A program made the translations under genes and the position numbers. Shown piece after piece: positions 26,102 to 34,226 of a stretch of DNA of 64,000 nt (positions are counted from its first letter, which is position 1; the number at the start of each line of letters is the position of its first letter). This DNA comes from Rhodococcus sp. W8901. Its GTDB lineage: Bacteria > Actinomycetota > Actinomycetes > Mycobacteriales > Mycobacteriaceae. The stretch is from NCBI RefSeq assembly GCF_013348805.1, contig NZ_CP054690.1, positions 1,736,001 through 1,800,000 of the forward strand, read 5' to 3'. Under the pieces are notes generated by a model. The model did no database searches. It had not been told where the DNA came from and saw only the letters and a list, made by a program, of their open reading frames with translations.

Positions 26102-27544
26102 TCAGGCGTGGCGCTTGCCCGCGGCTCCCGGCGTCGTGGCTTTCGGGATGAAGAACGCGAACACCAGCGACACCACGGCGGCCACGATGGCGATGACGAA
26201 CGTTGCGCGGAAGGCGTCGAACGACGGAATCGTCGCCGTCCCGAGCGTCACCGTCATGCTCGCCAGCACGACGCTGATGACCGCCGCGGCACTGGACGTG
26301 CCGACCGACCGCATCAGCGAGTTCAGACCGTTGGCCGCCGCGGTCTCCGAGACGGGGACGGCGCCGATGATGAGGGCCGGCATGGAGGCGTACGACAGGC
26401 CGACGCCGGCACCGATGATCATTCCGCCGACGACGATCATCCACACCGAGGACGACAGGAAGTAGACGAACCCGTAGCCCAGGCCGACCACGACCGAGCC
26501 CACCATGAGGGTGAAGCGCGGGCCGCGCCAGGCCGAGATCTTCGCGGACACGGGTGACAGCGCCATCATCACGAGACCGCCCGGCGCCAGTGCGATGCCG
26601 GCGGTGACCATCGACAGGCCGAGCCCGTAGCCGGTGGACTCCGGTGCCATCAGCAGCTGGGGGAGCGTCAGCGAATTGCCGTACATCGAGAAGCCGATCG
26701 CGATCGACGCCAGATTCGTGAACAGGACGTTCGGCCGTGCGGACACGCGCAGGTCGACCAGCGGACGAGCGGTCCGCAGCTGCACGAAGCCCCACGCCAC
26801 GAACACCACGACGGACCCCGCGAGCAGGCCCAGGGTCAGTGGATCGCTCCAGCCCCACGTTCCGCCCTTGGTGATCGGGAGCAGGAACAGGATCAATGCC
26901 GTGCTCAATCCGACGGCGCCGACGAAGTCGAAACGTCCGGGATTGCGGACCGTGGACTCGGGGATCACGATCACGGCGAGCGCGACACACAGGAGCCCGA
27001 GTCCGGCCGACATCCAGAACAGCACATGCCAGTCCGCGACCTGTGCGACGGCCGCGGCGACCGGTAGCCCGATCGCACCGCCGACGCCGAGGGTGGCACT
27101 GACGATGGCCATCGCGCCGGCGACCTTCCGCGGCGGAAGTTCGTCTCGCAGGATGCTGATGCCGAGCGGGATCACACCGACCGACGCGCCCTGCAGTGCG
27201 CGACCGACGATCAACGGAATCAGTGAATTGGCGAAGGCGCAGACCACCGAGCCGATCACGACGAGCAGCAAGCTCGCGACCAGAATCCTCTTCTTGCCGA
27301 ACATGTCGCCGAGGCGTCCGCTGATGGGTGTCACCACCGCGGCCGCGAGAAGCGTCGCGGTGACCGCCCACGAAGCGTCGGCCGGCGTCGCCGAAAGAAG
27401 GTGCGGCAGTTGCGGAATGATCGGAACGACCAGTGTCTGCATAAGGGCGACGACGATGCCGCAGAAACCGAGAATCGCGACGATGGCGCCGCTGGATCTG
27501 GATTTCGCGGTGTCCGTCGACGGGGACGCGACGGTTGCACTCAA
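26102..27544 (-). CDS. MFS drug-exporter-like transporter (DHA2 type)
   Basis: 480 residues with about 14 membrane helices, which fits the DHA2 (EmrB/QacA) group. The motif between helices 2 and 3 reads GRLGDMFGKKRILVA, and the motif-C-like segment is ISATLGVGGAIGLPVAAAVA-like (VSATLGVGGAIGLPVAA as read). The start was set at the TTG at 27544, with CGAGGAG upstream; the open frame runs further, but only through the divergent control region. The protein is in the plasma membrane and is expected to export drugs or other small compounds with protons. It is divergent from a MarR gene with palindromic operators between them. Confidence 0.87.
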   Translation of the reverse strand: MSATVASPSTDTAKSRSSGAIVAILGFCGIVVALMQTLVVPIIPQLPHLLSATPADASWAVTATLLAAAVVTPISGRLGDMFGKKRILVASLLLVVIGSVVCAFANSLIPLIVGRALQGASVGVIPLGISILRDELPPRKVAGAMAIVSATLGVGGAIGLPVAAAVAQVADWHVLFWMSAGLGLLCVALAVIVIPESTVRNPGRFDFVGAVGLSTALILFLLPITKGGTWGWSDPLTLGLLAGSVVVFVAWGFVQLRTARPLVDLRVSARPNVLFTNLASIAIGFSMYGNSLTLPQLLMAPESTGYGLGLSMVTAGIALAPGGLVMMALSPVSAKISAWRGPRFTLMVGSVVVGLGYGFVYFLSSSVWMIVVGGMIIGAGVGLSYASMPALIIGAVPVSETAAANGLNSLMRSVGTSSAAAVISVVLASMTVTLGTATIPSFDAFRATFVIAIVAAVVSLVFAFFIPKATTPGAAGKRHA

Positions 27545-27588
27545 AATGGGGCTCCTCGGATTTACTGCTACACAACAAATTTGCAAGA

Positions 27589-27605
27589 ATGTGTACGGTA
27601 CACAT
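27589..27605. promoter_or_regulatory. MarR-type operator, first palindrome
   Basis: ATGTGTAC-G-GTACACAT is a perfect palindrome with one central base, 45 bases upstream of the MFS start and 60 before the MarR start. Confidence 0.7.
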
Positions 27606-27608
27606 GGA

Positions 27609-27623
27609 TGTGCACGATGCACA
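27609..27623. promoter_or_regulatory. MarR-type operator, second palindrome
   Basis: TGTGCA-CGA-TGCACA is a perfect palindrome and begins four bases after the first one. Two adjacent sites with similar half-sites suggest binding of two MarR dimers. Confidence 0.65.
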
Positions 27624-27664
27624 AAGCGGACATTGCGGGCAATGTCGGAGCGAGAGGGTGACGG

Positions 27665-28129
27665 GTGTCCGACGGAGACCGGACGATGACGGACATCGAG
27701 TACGAGTTGACGCTGTTGTCGCGCTACCACGCCCTCGCGCAGCAGCGGGGCGGGCAGAAGCTCGACAGGTCCGCGTACCTGATCCTCGCGAGGCTCGAAC
27801 TGGAACCGCCGATGAGCCTCAAGGAACTGGCGGAGGCGTTCGTGCTGGACATCTCGACGATCAACCGGCAGGTCGGCGCGCTCGAACGCCACGGCTTCGT
27901 CGAACGCGTCGCCGACCCGGACGGCGGTGTGGCGCGCAAGGTACGGCCGACGGAGTCAGGGCTGGACCGGCTGCACCTCGACCGCGACCTGAACCGCACC
28001 GGGATCGGTCGGGTGCTCGGCGGCTGGGACGTGGACGAGATCCGGCTCCTCAGGGACATGCTCGTCCGGTTCAACCGGGGTGTCGAGGAAATCGAGGGGC
28101 AGCCGTGGCCCCGTCCGGCGGCAGGCTAG
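27665..28129 (+). CDS. MarR-family regulator
   Basis: 154 residues from a GTG start. The winged helix-turn-helix is seen in MSLKELAEAFVLDISTINRQ (about 60-79), followed by VGALERHGFVERVADPDGG (the wing) and RKVRPTESG. Terminal helices make the dimer interface. It probably represses itself and the divergent MFS exporter through the palindromes at 27589-27623, released by an exported compound. Its last four bases overlap the tail of the convergent repeat-protein gene. Confidence 0.9.
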   Translation: MSDGDRTMTDIEYELTLLSRYHALAQQRGGQKLDRSAYLILARLELEPPMSLKELAEAFVLDISTINRQVGALERHGFVERVADPDGGVARKVRPTESGLDRLHLDRDLNRTGIGRVLGGWDVDEIRLLRDMLVRFNRGVEEIEGQPWPRPAAG

Positions 28130-28464
28130 GACTGGACGTGCCGCGTCGTCGACTGGACCAGGTCGGGTTCGTCGGGCATCACCACGAGCGTCGGGCGCTG
28201 GTCGGGGGAGTGACCCACCGCGCGCCACGACAGCAGTGACCACCGGGACAGTCCCGACAACGCGGAGCCCACGCTCGCGAACGACAGTGAGGACAGTGCG
28301 GAACCGGCTGACCCGATGGATCCGATCGACAGGATCGAGCCGACGCTACCGATGGACAGGATCGAGCCGACGCTGCCGATCGAGAGGATCGAGCCCTCCG
28401 AACGGATCGAGAGGATGGATCGTCGGGAATGCTGGGAACGGATCGACTGCGTGTTGTCGGCCAT
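28126..28464 (-). CDS. Small Gly/Ser/Ile/Leu-repeat protein
   Basis: 112 residues from the ATG at 28464, with GGGGA before it. After MADNTQSIRSQHSRRS comes a nine-residue repeat, GSILSIGSV, at least three times, then looser GSALS-type units up to about residue 75. A polar tail follows (DQRPTLVVMPDEPDLV). The 27-bp repeats are visible in DNA at about 28314-28400. There is no signal peptide. Such short Gly/Ser/Leu periodic stretches may form beta-solenoid or membrane-active surfaces. Its repeat resembles the GSLxLGS units of the large surface protein at 5612-8734. Function unknown. Confidence 0.7.
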   Translation of the reverse strand: MADNTQSIRSQHSRRSILSIRSEGSILSIGSVGSILSIGSVGSILSIGSIGSAGSALSSLSFASVGSALSGLSRWSLLSWRAVGHSPDQRPTLVVMPDEPDLVQSTTRHVQS

Positions 28465-28503
28465 TCCCCGGTCTACCACGAACGGACGCGGTGTGAACAG
28501 TGA

Positions 28504-28533
28504 AAGGCCCCACCGAATTCTCGGTGGGGCCTT
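28504..28533. terminator. Hairpin terminator
   Basis: AAGGCCCCACCGA (28504-28516) and its perfect complement (28521-28533) form a 13-bp stem with loop ATTC. It is 18 bases downstream of the secreted-protein gene read on the minus strand. Confidence 0.8.
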
Positions 28534-28551
28534 CACTGTCGGACGGTGAAC

Positions 28552-29307
28552 CTACGCGACGGTGAACATTCCGATCGTCGGCAGGAAGTTGCACGTGAGC
28601 GGCGCCGCGCCCTCGGGCTCGGTGGTGAGGTCGCCGGAGATCACCGCGAGCACCCGGCCCGGGCCGGTGTTCGAGATGACCGACAGCGTCGCCGGGCCGT
28701 CCGGGTTGATCCGCGCCTCGGTGGTGAGGGTCTGCGTCTCACGACGGCCGTTGTCGACGTTGATCCAGGTGACCGTCATGCCCTGGGTGGGGGCGGCCTT
28801 CGCCGTGCCGAGCGCAGTGAAGACGAAACCGGCCTGGCCGGCAGCCGGCCCCGGCGGGGGCAGGTGCGCGGGGCCCGGCACCGCGAGGGCGGTGCCGACC
28901 GCGTCGCTCGACGGGGCGATGCAGCCCTTGCCGACGGTGGGGTAGAGGAACTGGGCGATCGCGGGCCCGTCCTGGGGGATCTCGGGTCCGCCGCCGCCGC
29001 TGCCGTCGAGGAAGGTGATGACACGCTCGAGGGTGGACTTGAGTTCGGGCGGCAGGTTGGCCGACTCGAGCAGTGCACGCGCCTGAGCGAGCAGGTCGTT
29101 CTTGGTGTCGACGTCGGCGATGTCCGCCGGAACGGCGGCCGCGCCCAGGATGGCGGGGGCGAGGGACGCCAGCGCGTCGATGGAGACGTCCTCGGGGACA
29201 CCCGGAAGGGTCGGTTGCGCGACCGCGTTGGCCGGAACGGCGAGCGCCGCCGCGGCCGCAACTGCACACGCGGTGAGTGCTCGTCGCATTCCTCGGTTAC
29301 GAATCAC
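28552..29307 (-). CDS. Secreted protein, Ala/Pro-rich, mycolata type
   Basis: 251 residues. The signal peptide (RRALTACAVAAAAALAVPAN, cut near AVA-QP) is clear. The mature protein has a helical first part, a Gly/Pro-rich linker (GSGGGGPEIPQDGP) and a beta-rich second half with two cysteines (VGKGCIAPSSDAVG and LTCNFLPTIG), probably disulfide-bonded. In M. tuberculosis, Ala/Pro-rich exported proteins (Rv1157c, Rv1158c) lie next to pimE in the same place, which suggests orthology. An ATG at 29289 is an alternative start. Role unknown, probably in the cell envelope. Confidence 0.78.
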   Translation of the reverse strand: MIRNRGMRRALTACAVAAAAALAVPANAVAQPTLPGVPEDVSIDALASLAPAILGAAAVPADIADVDTKNDLLAQARALLESANLPPELKSTLERVITFLDGSGGGGPEIPQDGPAIAQFLYPTVGKGCIAPSSDAVGTALAVPGPAHLPPPGPAAGQAGFVFTALGTAKAAPTQGMTVTWINVDNGRRETQTLTTEARINPDGPATLSVISNTGPGRVLAVISGDLTTEPEGAAPLTCNFLPTIGMFTVA

Positions 29308-29677
29308 GGTTTACCCCATCCTTGTCGTTCAGACGCGTGCGGAGCAGCGTCGGTCTGCCGAGCGGGCGCCACGGCCCATCACGGTCGCGGGTCACTCTAT
29401 GGATCGACCCCCGATGTGTACAGACTCTTCTGTACGACCCATTCGTGACCTGCGTCCCGAGGAGTCTATGCAAGCTGTGACGTGACTGCCATCGCTTGGT
29501 GACCATATCGCGTGACTTATGGGGAAAATGTGAACCTTGATGCAACTGTTACTGATGAGCAAGGTATTTTCTGTGCCCGTCGGCGTCGGGTTAGGCTGAC
29601 GCGACACCTGGTCGTTCCCCCGCTGCGTCACACTGGGTGCTTACTGCCAGCACACGATCACGGGAGAGCACCAGCCA
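29308..29677. other. 370-base intergenic region before pimE
   Basis: No gene was seen. It carries the divergent promoters of the secreted protein and pimE. A 6-bp inverted repeat, GTACAG-ACTCTT-CTGTAC, is at 29418-29435, and the stretch 29510-29570 is richer in A/T, as promoters are. Confidence 0.5.
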
Positions 29678-30949
29678 GTGTCTCAGCTTGCACGTGCCGG
29701 GCGGCGGCCACGCGCGCACGCGGCGTATCGCACACTCGTCGGCTGGGCGCCCGCGCTGCTCGCACTGTCGGTGCTGGCCAGGCTGCTGTGGATGGTCCTG
29801 ACGCCCAACGGTCTCAATCTCGTCGACCTGCACGTGTACGTCGACGGCTCCGCAGCGCTCCTGAGCGGTGACCTGTACGGATTCACGTATTCGGAAGAGA
29901 CACCCGAGTTCCCGCTGCCCTTCACATATCCGCCGTTCGCGGCGCTCGTGTTCCTGCCGCTGCACTACCTGCCATTCTCGGTCGTCGGATTCTGTTGGCA
30001 GCTGTGCACCGTCCTCGCCCTGTACTGGGTGATCCGAATCAGCCTCGAGCTGCTGGTCGGATCGGCCGCCGTCGGGGACCGGCACTGGAAGTACCTGGCG
30101 ATGCTGTGGACCGCGATCGGGGTGTGGACCGAACCGGTGCGCACGACGCTCGACTACGGCCAGGTCAATGTGTTCCTCGTCCTCGGTGCGATGCTGGCCG
30201 TCCGCAGCACCCGCTGGTGGGTGTCCGGTGGCATCGTCGGGATCCTCGCCGGCATCAAGCTGACCCCCGCCGTCACCGGCCTGTACTTCGTCGCTCAGCG
30301 CCGCTGGCGCGCCGCGGTGTTCTCGGCGATCGCGTTCTTCGGAACCATCGGGCTGAGCTACCTCGTGATCAGTGCACAGGCTCGTGACTACTTCACGTCG
30401 AAGTTCGGTGACGCCGACCGGATCGGACCCGTCGGGTCGGCGTGGAACCAGTCGCTGCGCGGCGCCCTCAGCAGGATCGTCGGCCACGACGTCGAGTCGG
30501 GTCCCGTGTGGCTGATCGCGGTCGCGCTGTCGGCCCTGCTCGCCTTCCTGGCGTGGCGCGCCCTGGCCCGCGACGACAGGCTCGGCACGCTGGTCCTGGT
30601 GCAACTCTTCGGACTGCTGATCTCCCCGATCTCGTGGGTCCACCACTGGGTGTGGGTGTTGCCGATGCTCATCTGGCTCGTCCACGGTCCGTATGCGCGG
30701 ATGGTCGGCACCCGCGTCGTCGCGTCGCTGTGGCTGATCGTGACCGTGATCGGTGTGCCGTGGGTCCTCAAGCAGGTCGAGGACGACGCGATCTCACGGC
30801 CCGGCGCGCTCGCGTGGGCGGGCACCGTCAACGTCGCCGGCGCGCTCGTCGTGTTCGCGTGGGTCGCCTATGCCGGCCGACGCGTGCGCGCTACGCAGAC
30901 GCGGCCAGATCGTCGATCCGCCGTGCCAGCTCCAGATCCAGCGCAGTGA
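29678..30949 (+). CDS. pimE: Polyprenol-phosphomannose-dependent alpha-1,2-mannosyltransferase PimE
   Basis: 423 residues, GT-C fold with about 9-11 membrane helices. The catalytic Asp is expected in the first outer loop, NLVDLHVYVDGSAAL (about 45-59). FTYPPFAAL, TLDYGQVNVFLVLGAML and ISPISWVHHWVWVLPML are typical of the DUF2029 mannosyltransferases. PimE adds an alpha-1,2-mannose to PIM4 in making PIM6. The call rests on family features plus position: pimE, phhB and mutT2 are consecutive in M. tuberculosis too. Start GTG. Its last 59 bases overlap the convergent phhB gene. Confidence 0.85.
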   Translation: MSQLARAGRRPRAHAAYRTLVGWAPALLALSVLARLLWMVLTPNGLNLVDLHVYVDGSAALLSGDLYGFTYSEETPEFPLPFTYPPFAALVFLPLHYLPFSVVGFCWQLCTVLALYWVIRISLELLVGSAAVGDRHWKYLAMLWTAIGVWTEPVRTTLDYGQVNVFLVLGAMLAVRSTRWWVSGGIVGILAGIKLTPAVTGLYFVAQRRWRAAVFSAIAFFGTIGLSYLVISAQARDYFTSKFGDADRIGPVGSAWNQSLRGALSRIVGHDVESGPVWLIAVALSALLAFLAWRALARDDRLGTLVLVQLFGLLISPISWVHHWVWVLPMLIWLVHGPYARMVGTRVVASLWLIVTVIGVPWVLKQVEDDAISRPGALAWAGTVNVAGALVVFAWVAYAGRRVRATQTRPDRRSAVPAPDPAQ

Positions 30950-31181
30950 TCCCGCCGGCGGAATGCGTGGCGAGGGAATACGTCACTTTCCGCCAGCGGA
31001 TGTCGATGTCGGGATGGTGGTTCATCGACTCCGCGGCCTCCGCAACCCGATCCACCAGCGTGATGGCGGCGGGAAAGCTGGCGGATTCGACGGTGCGGAC
31101 CAAGGTGTCGCCGTCGCGTCGCCAGGTCGGCAGGTTCGTCAGTGCGGAGTCGATCTCGGTATCGGACAGCAACTCGGCCAT
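30891..31181 (-). CDS. phhB: Pterin-4a-carbinolamine dehydratase
   Basis: 96 residues. The active-site signature NHHPDIDIRW is near residue 57, followed by the VTYSLATHSAGGIT segment seen in all family members. The enzyme dehydrates 4a-hydroxy-tetrahydropterin; in bacteria without pterin hydroxylases it may act in cofactor repair or synthesis. The gene ends inside pimE on the opposite strand and starts 33 bases from mutT2, read the other way. M. tuberculosis has the same order (pimE, Rv1159A, mutT2). Confidence 0.9.
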   Translation of the reverse strand: MAELLSDTEIDSALTNLPTWRRDGDTLVRTVESASFPAAITLVDRVAEAAESMNHHPDIDIRWRKVTYSLATHSAGGITALDLELARRIDDLAASA

Positions 31182-31214
31182 ACCTCATGATGGTGCGATG
31201 GGGAGGGGACCGCA

Positions 31215-31634
31215 ATGACCGGCGCACCTGAACGTGAGGTCGGGGAGGTCGGGGAAGTGGTGGCCGCGGCCGTGATCCGCGACGGCCGCCTACTGCTCGC
31301 GCAGCGCACCCGCCCGCCGGAGCTGGCGGGGCTGTGGGAATTGCCCGGCGGAAAGATCGAACCGGGCGAGACCCCCGCCGACGCGGTGCGTCGCGAACTG
31401 CGGGAGGAACTTGGCGTCGAGGTGACCGCGGGCGAGCGGATCGGCGTCGACGTGCCGCTGCGCGACGGACTGGTGCTGCGCGCATATCGCGCCGAGCTGA
31501 TCAGTGGCGTCCCGCAGGCACTCGACCACTCCGCGCTGCGCTGGGTGGACGCGACGGATCTGCGCGAGATCGCACTGGTCGCCAACGACCGCGCATGGCT
31601 GCCGGACCTGACCGCACTGCTCGACGCCGACTGA
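31215..31634 (+). CDS. mutT2: MutT2-like Nudix hydrolase
   Basis: 139 residues. The full Nudix box is present: GGKIEPGETPADAVRRELRE followed by ELGV (about 44-67). LAQRTRPPELAGLWELPGG precedes it, as in MutT enzymes that sanitise oxidised nucleotides. In M. tuberculosis MutT2 (Rv1160) hydrolyses dCTP, 5-methyl-dCTP and, in some reports, 8-oxo-dGTP. Position after pimE/phhB matches. A GGGGAGGGG sequence lies just upstream of the ATG. Confidence 0.88.
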   Translation: MTGAPEREVGEVGEVVAAAVIRDGRLLLAQRTRPPELAGLWELPGGKIEPGETPADAVRRELREELGVEVTAGERIGVDVPLRDGLVLRAYRAELISGVPQALDHSALRWVDATDLREIALVANDRAWLPDLTALLDAD

Positions 31635-31640
31635 CCGGTC

Positions 31641-31829
31641 TCAGGCCGCGCGGGCCTTCTTGAGGCCCTTCTTGAGTTCCTTCTTGGTCGCGCCCTCGTT
31701 CTCGAGTTTCTTCATGCGCATGATGACGACGGGGCACTTGAGGCAGCGCGTCTTCTTACGGCAGCACTTCTTCTTGGGCTTGAGGCCGGAGACCTTGCTG
31801 GCCTTGACCTTTCCCTTGCCTTTGCCCAT
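31641..31829 (-). CDS. Small lysine-rich protein with a Cys cluster
   Basis: 62 residues from the ATG at 31829 (MGKGKGKVKASKVSGLKPKK). More than a third of residues are Lys or Arg. Four Cys lie in KKCCRKKTRCLKCPV, as CC and C-x2-C, which could bind zinc. The C-terminal half is an amphipathic Lys/Glu helix (ENEGATKKELKKGLKKAR). It could bind nucleic acid or ribosomes, but no family was recognised. It is convergent with mutT2. Confidence 0.7.
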   Translation of the reverse strand: MGKGKGKVKASKVSGLKPKKKCCRKKTRCLKCPVVIMRMKKLENEGATKKELKKGLKKARAA

Positions 31830-32238
31830 TGCCGAGCCCGGCCTTCCTCCCGAGTGCGGTGCCCAGGATCGGATCTGTCCGCACGCGAGTGAGCGTACCC
31901 TCATCCGTTGATCCGGCAAGGTGGTCCGGGGGCTGTCGATGCCCCACCGGGGCCGGCACCGGAGGGTCGTCGGGATGGTTTGCGCAGATGCCGTCACCGG
32001 CCAGTGGTGCAGATCACTATTGCCTGGTCAGAGGTATCGATCGGGGGTCACGATGCGAGGTTTCGCGCTGCGGGCGGGTAGGGTATTCGCTGGCCGCAAT
32101 CCCGGCGCTGACGCGAACATCGTGAACCTTCAGTGACGCGGGGTCGCGAATGGGAATCACGCATGCGCGTAGCGGCAGCCAGAAGCCGTGCGACATCAAA
32201 TTCGTGTGGCCCCGTCAGCAGCCAGGAGAACGCCCCGC
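31830..32238. other. 409-base region upstream of typA
   Basis: No gene was seen. In-frame codons before the typA start exist (GTG 32188) but lack family similarity. The typA promoter must lie here; GGTAGGGTATT near 32078-32088 is a weak -10 candidate. A Shine-Dalgarno AGGAGA at 32224-32229 sets the typA start. Confidence 0.5.
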
Positions 32239-34134
32239 GTGAGCACCACCAATTTCCGTAACGTCGCCATCGTCGCGCACGTCGACCATGGCAAGACCAC
32301 CCTCGTCGACGCCATGCTGCGCCAGTCCGGCGCCTTCGCCGAGCGCGCCGAGCTGGTCGACCGCGTCATGGACTCCGGTGACCTCGAACGCGAGAAGGGC
32401 ATCACCATCCTCGCGAAGAACACCGCTGTCCACCGTCACAACGCCGACGGCTCGGTCACCGTCATCAACGTCATCGACACCCCCGGCCACGCCGACTTCG
32501 GTGGCGAGGTCGAGCGCGGCCTGTCCATGGTCGACGGTGTCGTCCTGCTCGTCGACGCGTCCGAGGGTCCGCTGCCGCAGACCCGCTTCGTGCTGCGCAA
32601 GGCGCTCTCCGCGTCGCTGCCGGTCATCATCGTCGTGAACAAGACGGACCGTCCCGACGCCCGTATCGAGGAGGTCGTCACCGAGGCGCAGGATCTGCTC
32701 CTCGACCTGGCTTCCGATCTGGACGACGAGGCTGCCTCGGCCGCCGAAGCGCTCCTCGATCTGCCGGTCCTGTACGCCTCCGGGCGTGAGGGCAAGGCCT
32801 CGATGAACCGTCCCGAGGACGGTCACGCTCCCGACACCGAGAACCTCGATGTCCTGTTCGACGTCCTCATGGAGCACGTGCCGGCCCCCAAGGGCGATTC
32901 CGCTGCCCCGCTGCAGGCACACGTCACCAACCTCGACGCCTCCGACTTCCTCGGCCGCCTCGCGCTGGTGCGTATCCACAACGGCGAGCTGCGCAAGGGC
33001 CAGAACGTCGCGTGGATGCACGCCGACGGCGTCAAGAACGTCAAGATCACCGAGCTGCTGAAGACGGTGGGCGTCAGCCGTGAGCCCGGCGAGGTCGCCG
33101 TCGCCGGCGACATCGTCGCCGTCGCGGGCATCCCCGAGATCATGATCGGCGACACCCTCGCCGACATCGAGAACCCGGTCGCGCTGCCGACGATCTCCGT
33201 CGACGAGCCCGCGATCTCCGTCGTCATCGGCACCAACACGTCGCCGCTCGTCGGCCGCGTCAAGGGCCACAAGCTGACCGCTCGCATGGTCAAGACCCGG
33301 CTCGATTCCGAGCTGGTCGGCAACGTGTCGCTGCGCGTCCTCGACATCGGCCGCCCCGACGCGTGGGAGGTGCAGGGTCGTGGTGAGCTGGCGCTGGCCA
33401 TCCTCGTCGAGCAGATGCGTCGCGAGGGCTTCGAGCTCACGGTCGGCAAGCCGCAGGTGGTCACCAAGCAGGTCGACGGCAAGCTGCACGAGCCGTTCGA
33501 GGAGCTGACGATCGACACCCCCGAGGAGCACCTCGGCGCGATCACGCAGCTGCTGGCCAACCGCAAGGGCAAGATGGTCCAGATGACCAACCACGGCACC
33601 GGCTGGGTTCGGATGGAGTTCATCGTCCCGTCGCGTGGCCTGATCGGTTTCCGTACCGACTTCCTCACCGAGACCCGCGGCACCGGCATCGCCAACGCCG
33701 TCTCGCACGGCTACGGCCCGTGGGCCGGCGAGATCCGCGCCCGCCACACCGGCTCGCTGGTCTCCGACCGGACCGGCTCGGTGACCCCGTTCGCGATGAT
33801 CCAGCTGTCCGACCGCGGCACGTTCTTCGTCGACCCGGGCGCCGACACCTACGAGGGCATGGTCGTGGGCATCAACCCGCGCGCCGAGGACCTCGACATC
33901 AACGTCACCAAGGAGAAGAAGCTCACCAACATGCGCTCGGCGACCGCCGACGCCACGGAGACCCTCGCGAAGCCGATCGAGCTGACGCTCGAAGCCGCGA
34001 TGGAGTTCTGCGCCGGCGACGAGTGCGTCGAGGTCACCCCCGAGGTGGTTCGCGTGCGCAAGCTGCACCTGTCGCAGACCGACCGCGCGCGCGAGCGTTC
34101 GCGTGCGAAGTCGCGTGACAAGGCCGCACTGTAA
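32239..34134 (+). CDS. typA: Translational GTPase TypA/BipA
   Basis: 631 residues. GTPase motifs are G1 AHVDHGKTT (about 12-20), G3 DTPGHADF and G4 NKTDRPDA. Beta-barrel domain II, the EF-G-like domains III and V (PFEELTIDTPEEHLGAITQL) and the TypA C-terminal domain (GMVVGINPRAEDLDINVTKE) follow in order, ending in a basic RSRAKSRDKAAL tail. TypA binds ribosomes and supports growth under stress. The GTG at 32239 (VSTTNFRNVAIVAHVDHGKT) is preceded by AGGAGA. Rv1165 is the M. tuberculosis ortholog in the same context. Confidence 0.96.
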   Translation: MSTTNFRNVAIVAHVDHGKTTLVDAMLRQSGAFAERAELVDRVMDSGDLEREKGITILAKNTAVHRHNADGSVTVINVIDTPGHADFGGEVERGLSMVDGVVLLVDASEGPLPQTRFVLRKALSASLPVIIVVNKTDRPDARIEEVVTEAQDLLLDLASDLDDEAASAAEALLDLPVLYASGREGKASMNRPEDGHAPDTENLDVLFDVLMEHVPAPKGDSAAPLQAHVTNLDASDFLGRLALVRIHNGELRKGQNVAWMHADGVKNVKITELLKTVGVSREPGEVAVAGDIVAVAGIPEIMIGDTLADIENPVALPTISVDEPAISVVIGTNTSPLVGRVKGHKLTARMVKTRLDSELVGNVSLRVLDIGRPDAWEVQGRGELALAILVEQMRREGFELTVGKPQVVTKQVDGKLHEPFEELTIDTPEEHLGAITQLLANRKGKMVQMTNHGTGWVRMEFIVPSRGLIGFRTDFLTETRGTGIANAVSHGYGPWAGEIRARHTGSLVSDRTGSVTPFAMIQLSDRGTFFVDPGADTYEGMVVGINPRAEDLDINVTKEKKLTNMRSATADATETLAKPIELTLEAAMEFCAGDECVEVTPEVVRVRKLHLSQTDRARERSRAKSRDKAAL

Positions 34135-34150
34135 GTGTGTGACGCGTTCC

Positions 34151-34190
34151 GTGCGCGTTGTGCGAGTCTGAACACTCGCGCAACGCGCAC
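34151..34190 (+). terminator. Hairpin terminator after typA
   Basis: A 16-bp stem (34151-34166 with 34175-34190), with one G-T wobble, has an eight-base loop and starts 16 bases after the typA stop. Confidence 0.8.
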
Positions 34191-34226
34191 GGGCGGGGGA
34201 GCCGCTCGCGGACGGGAGGACCGATA

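Noticed and set aside
27545..27892. N-terminal extension of the MFS transporter
   Set aside because: It runs through the operator palindromes and the MarR gene. A TTG with GAGGAG at 27544 gives a normal transporter N-terminus.
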